6,864 bases of DNA from Acidimicrobiales bacterium (GTDB lineage: Bacteria; Actinomycetota; Acidimicrobiia; Acidimicrobiales; Bog-793): the NCBI GenBank assembly GCA_030037405.1, contig JASHRK010000296.1, positions 1 to 6,864 of the forward strand, read 5' to 3'. Position 1 is the first letter of the stretch; the number at the start of each line of letters is the position of its first letter. The notes under the pieces are model-generated. The model ran no database searches and was not told where the DNA came from. It was given only the letters and a program-made list of their open reading frames with translations. Position numbers and translations under genes: made by a program. Below are positions 5,658-6,864 of this stretch, one piece after another.

Positions 5658-6439
5658 GCCGCCGGCCTTTCGAGGAGGGGGAGCGGGTCCTGCTCGTCGA
5701 CCGCAAGGGCCGGCGCAACCTCATCCAGCTCCGATCTGGTCGCAGCTACCAGTCGCACTCCGGCGTCATCTCCCATGACGCCCTCATCGGCCTCGTCGAG
5801 GGGAGCGAGGTGGCTGCGGTCACGAAGGATGCCGAGCGCCGCAACCCCGCCAAGTACCTCGCCCTGCGGCCTACCCTGGCCGACGTCGTCGTCGGGATGC
5901 CTCGGGGAGCCCAGGTGATCTACCCGAAGGACCTCGGCTCGATCCTCATGGCGGCGGACGTCTCCGCCGGCGTTCGCGTGCTCGAGTCAGGCGTCGGCTC
6001 CGGAGCGCTCACGATGACGCTTCTCCGGGCCGGCGCGGCTGTGACCGGCTACGAGGTGCGGGCCGACTTTGCCGAGCGCGCGCTCTCGAACCTCCGGGCC
6101 TACGCCACCGAGGCGAGCAGTCTCGAGATCGAGGTCCGCGACGTCTACGAGGGCATCGACGGCGAGTACGACCGGGTCGTGCTCGACCTCCCGGAGCCCT
6201 GGAACGTCGTCGGCCACGCGGAGTCCTGCCTCGTGCCGGGGGGGATCCTCTGTGCCTACCTGCCCTCGATCAACCAGACCGCGGAGCTGCGTGCGTCGCT
6301 CGAGCGGAGCGGGTTCGGCCTCGCCGAGACCTTCGAGACGCTGCGGCGCACCTGGCACATCGAGGGTCGCTCCGTCCGCCCTGACCTCCGCATGGTGGGG
6401 CACACCGGCTTCATCACGACGGCGCGCCGACTCGGCTGA
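5654..6439 (+). CDS. trmI: tRNA (adenine(58)-N1)-methyltransferase TrmI
   Basis: SAM-dependent enzyme that methylates N1 of A58 in the tRNA T-loop and stabilises the tRNA elbow; homotetramer in characterised bacterial members. The 261 aa are close to the family's usual 250-280. The N-terminal beta-rich domain has FEEGERVLLVDRKGR and SHSGVISHDALIG (about 6-46); YPKDLGSIL is at about 90-98. SAM motif I is ESGVGSGAL (111-119), the acidic ribose-binding residue is Glu134 in YEVR, and catalytic motif DLPEPW is at 178-183. The C-terminal FETLRRTWHIEGRSVRPDLRMVGHTGF closely follows the pattern of mycobacterial TrmI. The TTG start at 5654 is chosen because it begins just before the conserved N-terminus. 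The frame is open back to 5504, but that part is the shadow of the 85-aa gene and is not TrmI-like. No good RBS (GAAGGG is 13 nt away), so translation probably depends on the TTGA overlap. Last gene of the plus-strand operon. Confidence 0.95.
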   Translation: MSRRPFEEGERVLLVDRKGRRNLIQLRSGRSYQSHSGVISHDALIGLVEGSEVAAVTKDAERRNPAKYLALRPTLADVVVGMPRGAQVIYPKDLGSILMAADVSAGVRVLESGVGSGALTMTLLRAGAAVTGYEVRADFAERALSNLRAYATEASSLEIEVRDVYEGIDGEYDRVVLDLPEPWNVVGHAESCLVPGGILCAYLPSINQTAELRASLERSGFGLAETFETLRRTWHIEGRSVRPDLRMVGHTGFITTARRLG

Positions 6440-6443
6440 GGCG

Positions 6444-6683
6444 TCAGTCCCCGGCGACGATGAAGATGCACTCTCCCGGGCACTCTTCGGCGGCCTCGGT
6501 GACGGCGTCTTCCAGCTCGGGGTCGACCTCCGCCATCTGAGCGGACCCGCCCGGGTCGTTCAACACGGTGTCGCCCTGCTTCACGTAGGCGAGGCCGTCG
6601 TCGAGGAGGGTGAACACGGAGGGACAGATCTCCTCGCAAAGACCGTCACCCGTGCACAGGTCCTGATCGATCCACACCTTCAT
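6444..6683 (-). CDS. single-cluster ferredoxin with Asp in place of second Cys
   Basis: Small acidic cytoplasmic electron carrier, 79 aa. The cluster motif is C10-TG-D13-GL-C16-EEI-C20-P with the distant C68-P. The layout matches mono-cluster ferredoxins in which the second ligand position is Asp, as in Pyrococcus furiosus ferredoxin (CxxDxxCxxxCP). The cluster is therefore either an Asp-ligated [4Fe-4S] or a [3Fe-4S]. C20 lacks the disulfide partner known from P. furiosus (Ala60 stands there), and an extra C72 occurs in ECPGECIF. The segment WIDQDLCTGDGLC plus GLAYVK and CPGECI is, as I recall, typical of an actinobacterial ferredoxin found near trmI and the proteasome ATPase gene. The ATG at 6683 has AAGGAGAG 9 nt upstream. 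It is convergent with trmI with 4 bp between stops and no room for a terminator. Its redox partner is not visible; a cytochrome P450 or the desaturase are only guesses. Confidence 0.92.
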   Translation of the reverse strand: MKVWIDQDLCTGDGLCEEICPSVFTLLDDGLAYVKQGDTVLNDPGGSAQMAEVDPELEDAVTEAAEECPGECIFIVAGD

Positions 6684-6692
6684 CTACGCGCT

Positions 6693-6700
6693 CTCTCCTT
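6693..6700 (-). promoter_or_regulatory. ribosome binding site of the ferredoxin gene
   Basis: Minus-strand AAGGAGAG, 9 nt before the ATG at 6683. It supports this start and implies a leadered transcript, in contrast to tkt and the desaturase. No certain promoter is seen for it; a TAGACT box on the minus strand (6776-6781) would give a leader of about 90 nt. Confidence 0.65.
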
Positions 6701-6848
6701 CGCCCGAGCCGGTAACAGTCGCCCTGGCGGCTGAGACCGTCGACCTTCTAGCGGCCGACCCGCCGGGCTCGCGACAGTCTACGGGCAGCAGAGACCATGC
6801 ACGAGCAGGCGCCCGCGGGCCGTGGCACCCTCGCCGAGCCGCCCGGTG

Positions 6849-6854
6849 TAGGGT
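6849..6854 (+). promoter_or_regulatory. possible -10 box for a gene starting beyond the right edge
   Basis: TAGGGT (TANNNT) sits 10 nt from the window end, similar in look and setting to the TAGGTT box before the gene at 4791. If leaderless spacing holds, a plus-strand gene would start within a few bases of the edge. The 6684-6848 stretch before it holds no supported gene; a short open frame from ATG 6797 has no RBS and no recognisable product. Confidence 0.25.
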
Positions 6855-6864
6855 CCCGACTGAG

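Noticed and set aside
6256..6639. Minus-strand Arg-rich open frame joining trmI and ferredoxin regions
   Set aside because: Antisense to TrmI's conserved C-terminus and out of frame with the ferredoxin.
6797..6864. Short open frame from ATG 6797 to the right edge as the start of the next gene
   Set aside because: No RBS or well-placed -10 box precedes it, the peptide is not recognisable, and a -10-like box inside it suggests the true start is further right.

Overview
This is a GC-rich chromosomal window from an actinobacterium (Actinomycetota). The evidence is the strong G/C bias at third codon positions, frequent GTG/TTG starts, TGA stops on all nine complete genes, a mycobacterial-type TrmI, an actinobacterial holin-like membrane protein, and several start codons placed 6-9 nt after a TANNNT -10 box with no Shine-Dalgarno (leaderless mRNAs). 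Acidimicrobiia or a related deep lineage is my best guess, but the class cannot be fixed from this sequence. I see no phage, IS element, CRISPR array, tRNA or rRNA gene. It looks like ordinary core chromosome with a few regulatory features worth a second look.

Left part (minus strand, 3184 down to 1): the pentose-phosphate genes tkt (transketolase) and tal (transaldolase) form an operon with a 17-bp gap. A possible RBS plus GTG of a third gene sits at the very left edge. Both enzymes belong to the non-oxidative pentose phosphate pathway and interconvert C3-C7 sugar phosphates.

Middle (3225-4720): a membrane fatty-acid desaturase (minus) is divergent from a TetR-family regulator (plus). The roughly 56-bp space between the two candidate start codons holds two back-to-back -10 boxes around a 20-bp near-perfect palindrome, the likely operator. 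This is a simple feedback module controlling membrane lipid unsaturation. A perfect 13-bp inverted repeat lies in the 5' coding part of the regulator gene.

Right part (4791-6439, plus): four tightly packed genes encode a two-TM holin-like protein, two small single-TM basic proteins, and TrmI, the tRNA m1A58 methyltransferase. The first and second genes overlap by 4 nt (GTGA), as do the third and fourth (TTGA). The 55-nt space between the second and third carries two small stem-loops.

Far right (6444-6683, minus): a 79-aa single-cluster ferredoxin with an aspartate where the second cluster cysteine usually is, convergent with trmI with only 4 bp between stops. The last 181 bp hold no supported gene. 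A -10-like box at the extreme right suggests a divergent gene begins just outside the window. In actinobacteria, trmI is often close to the proteasomal ATPase (mpa/arc) locus, but nothing of that gene is visible here.
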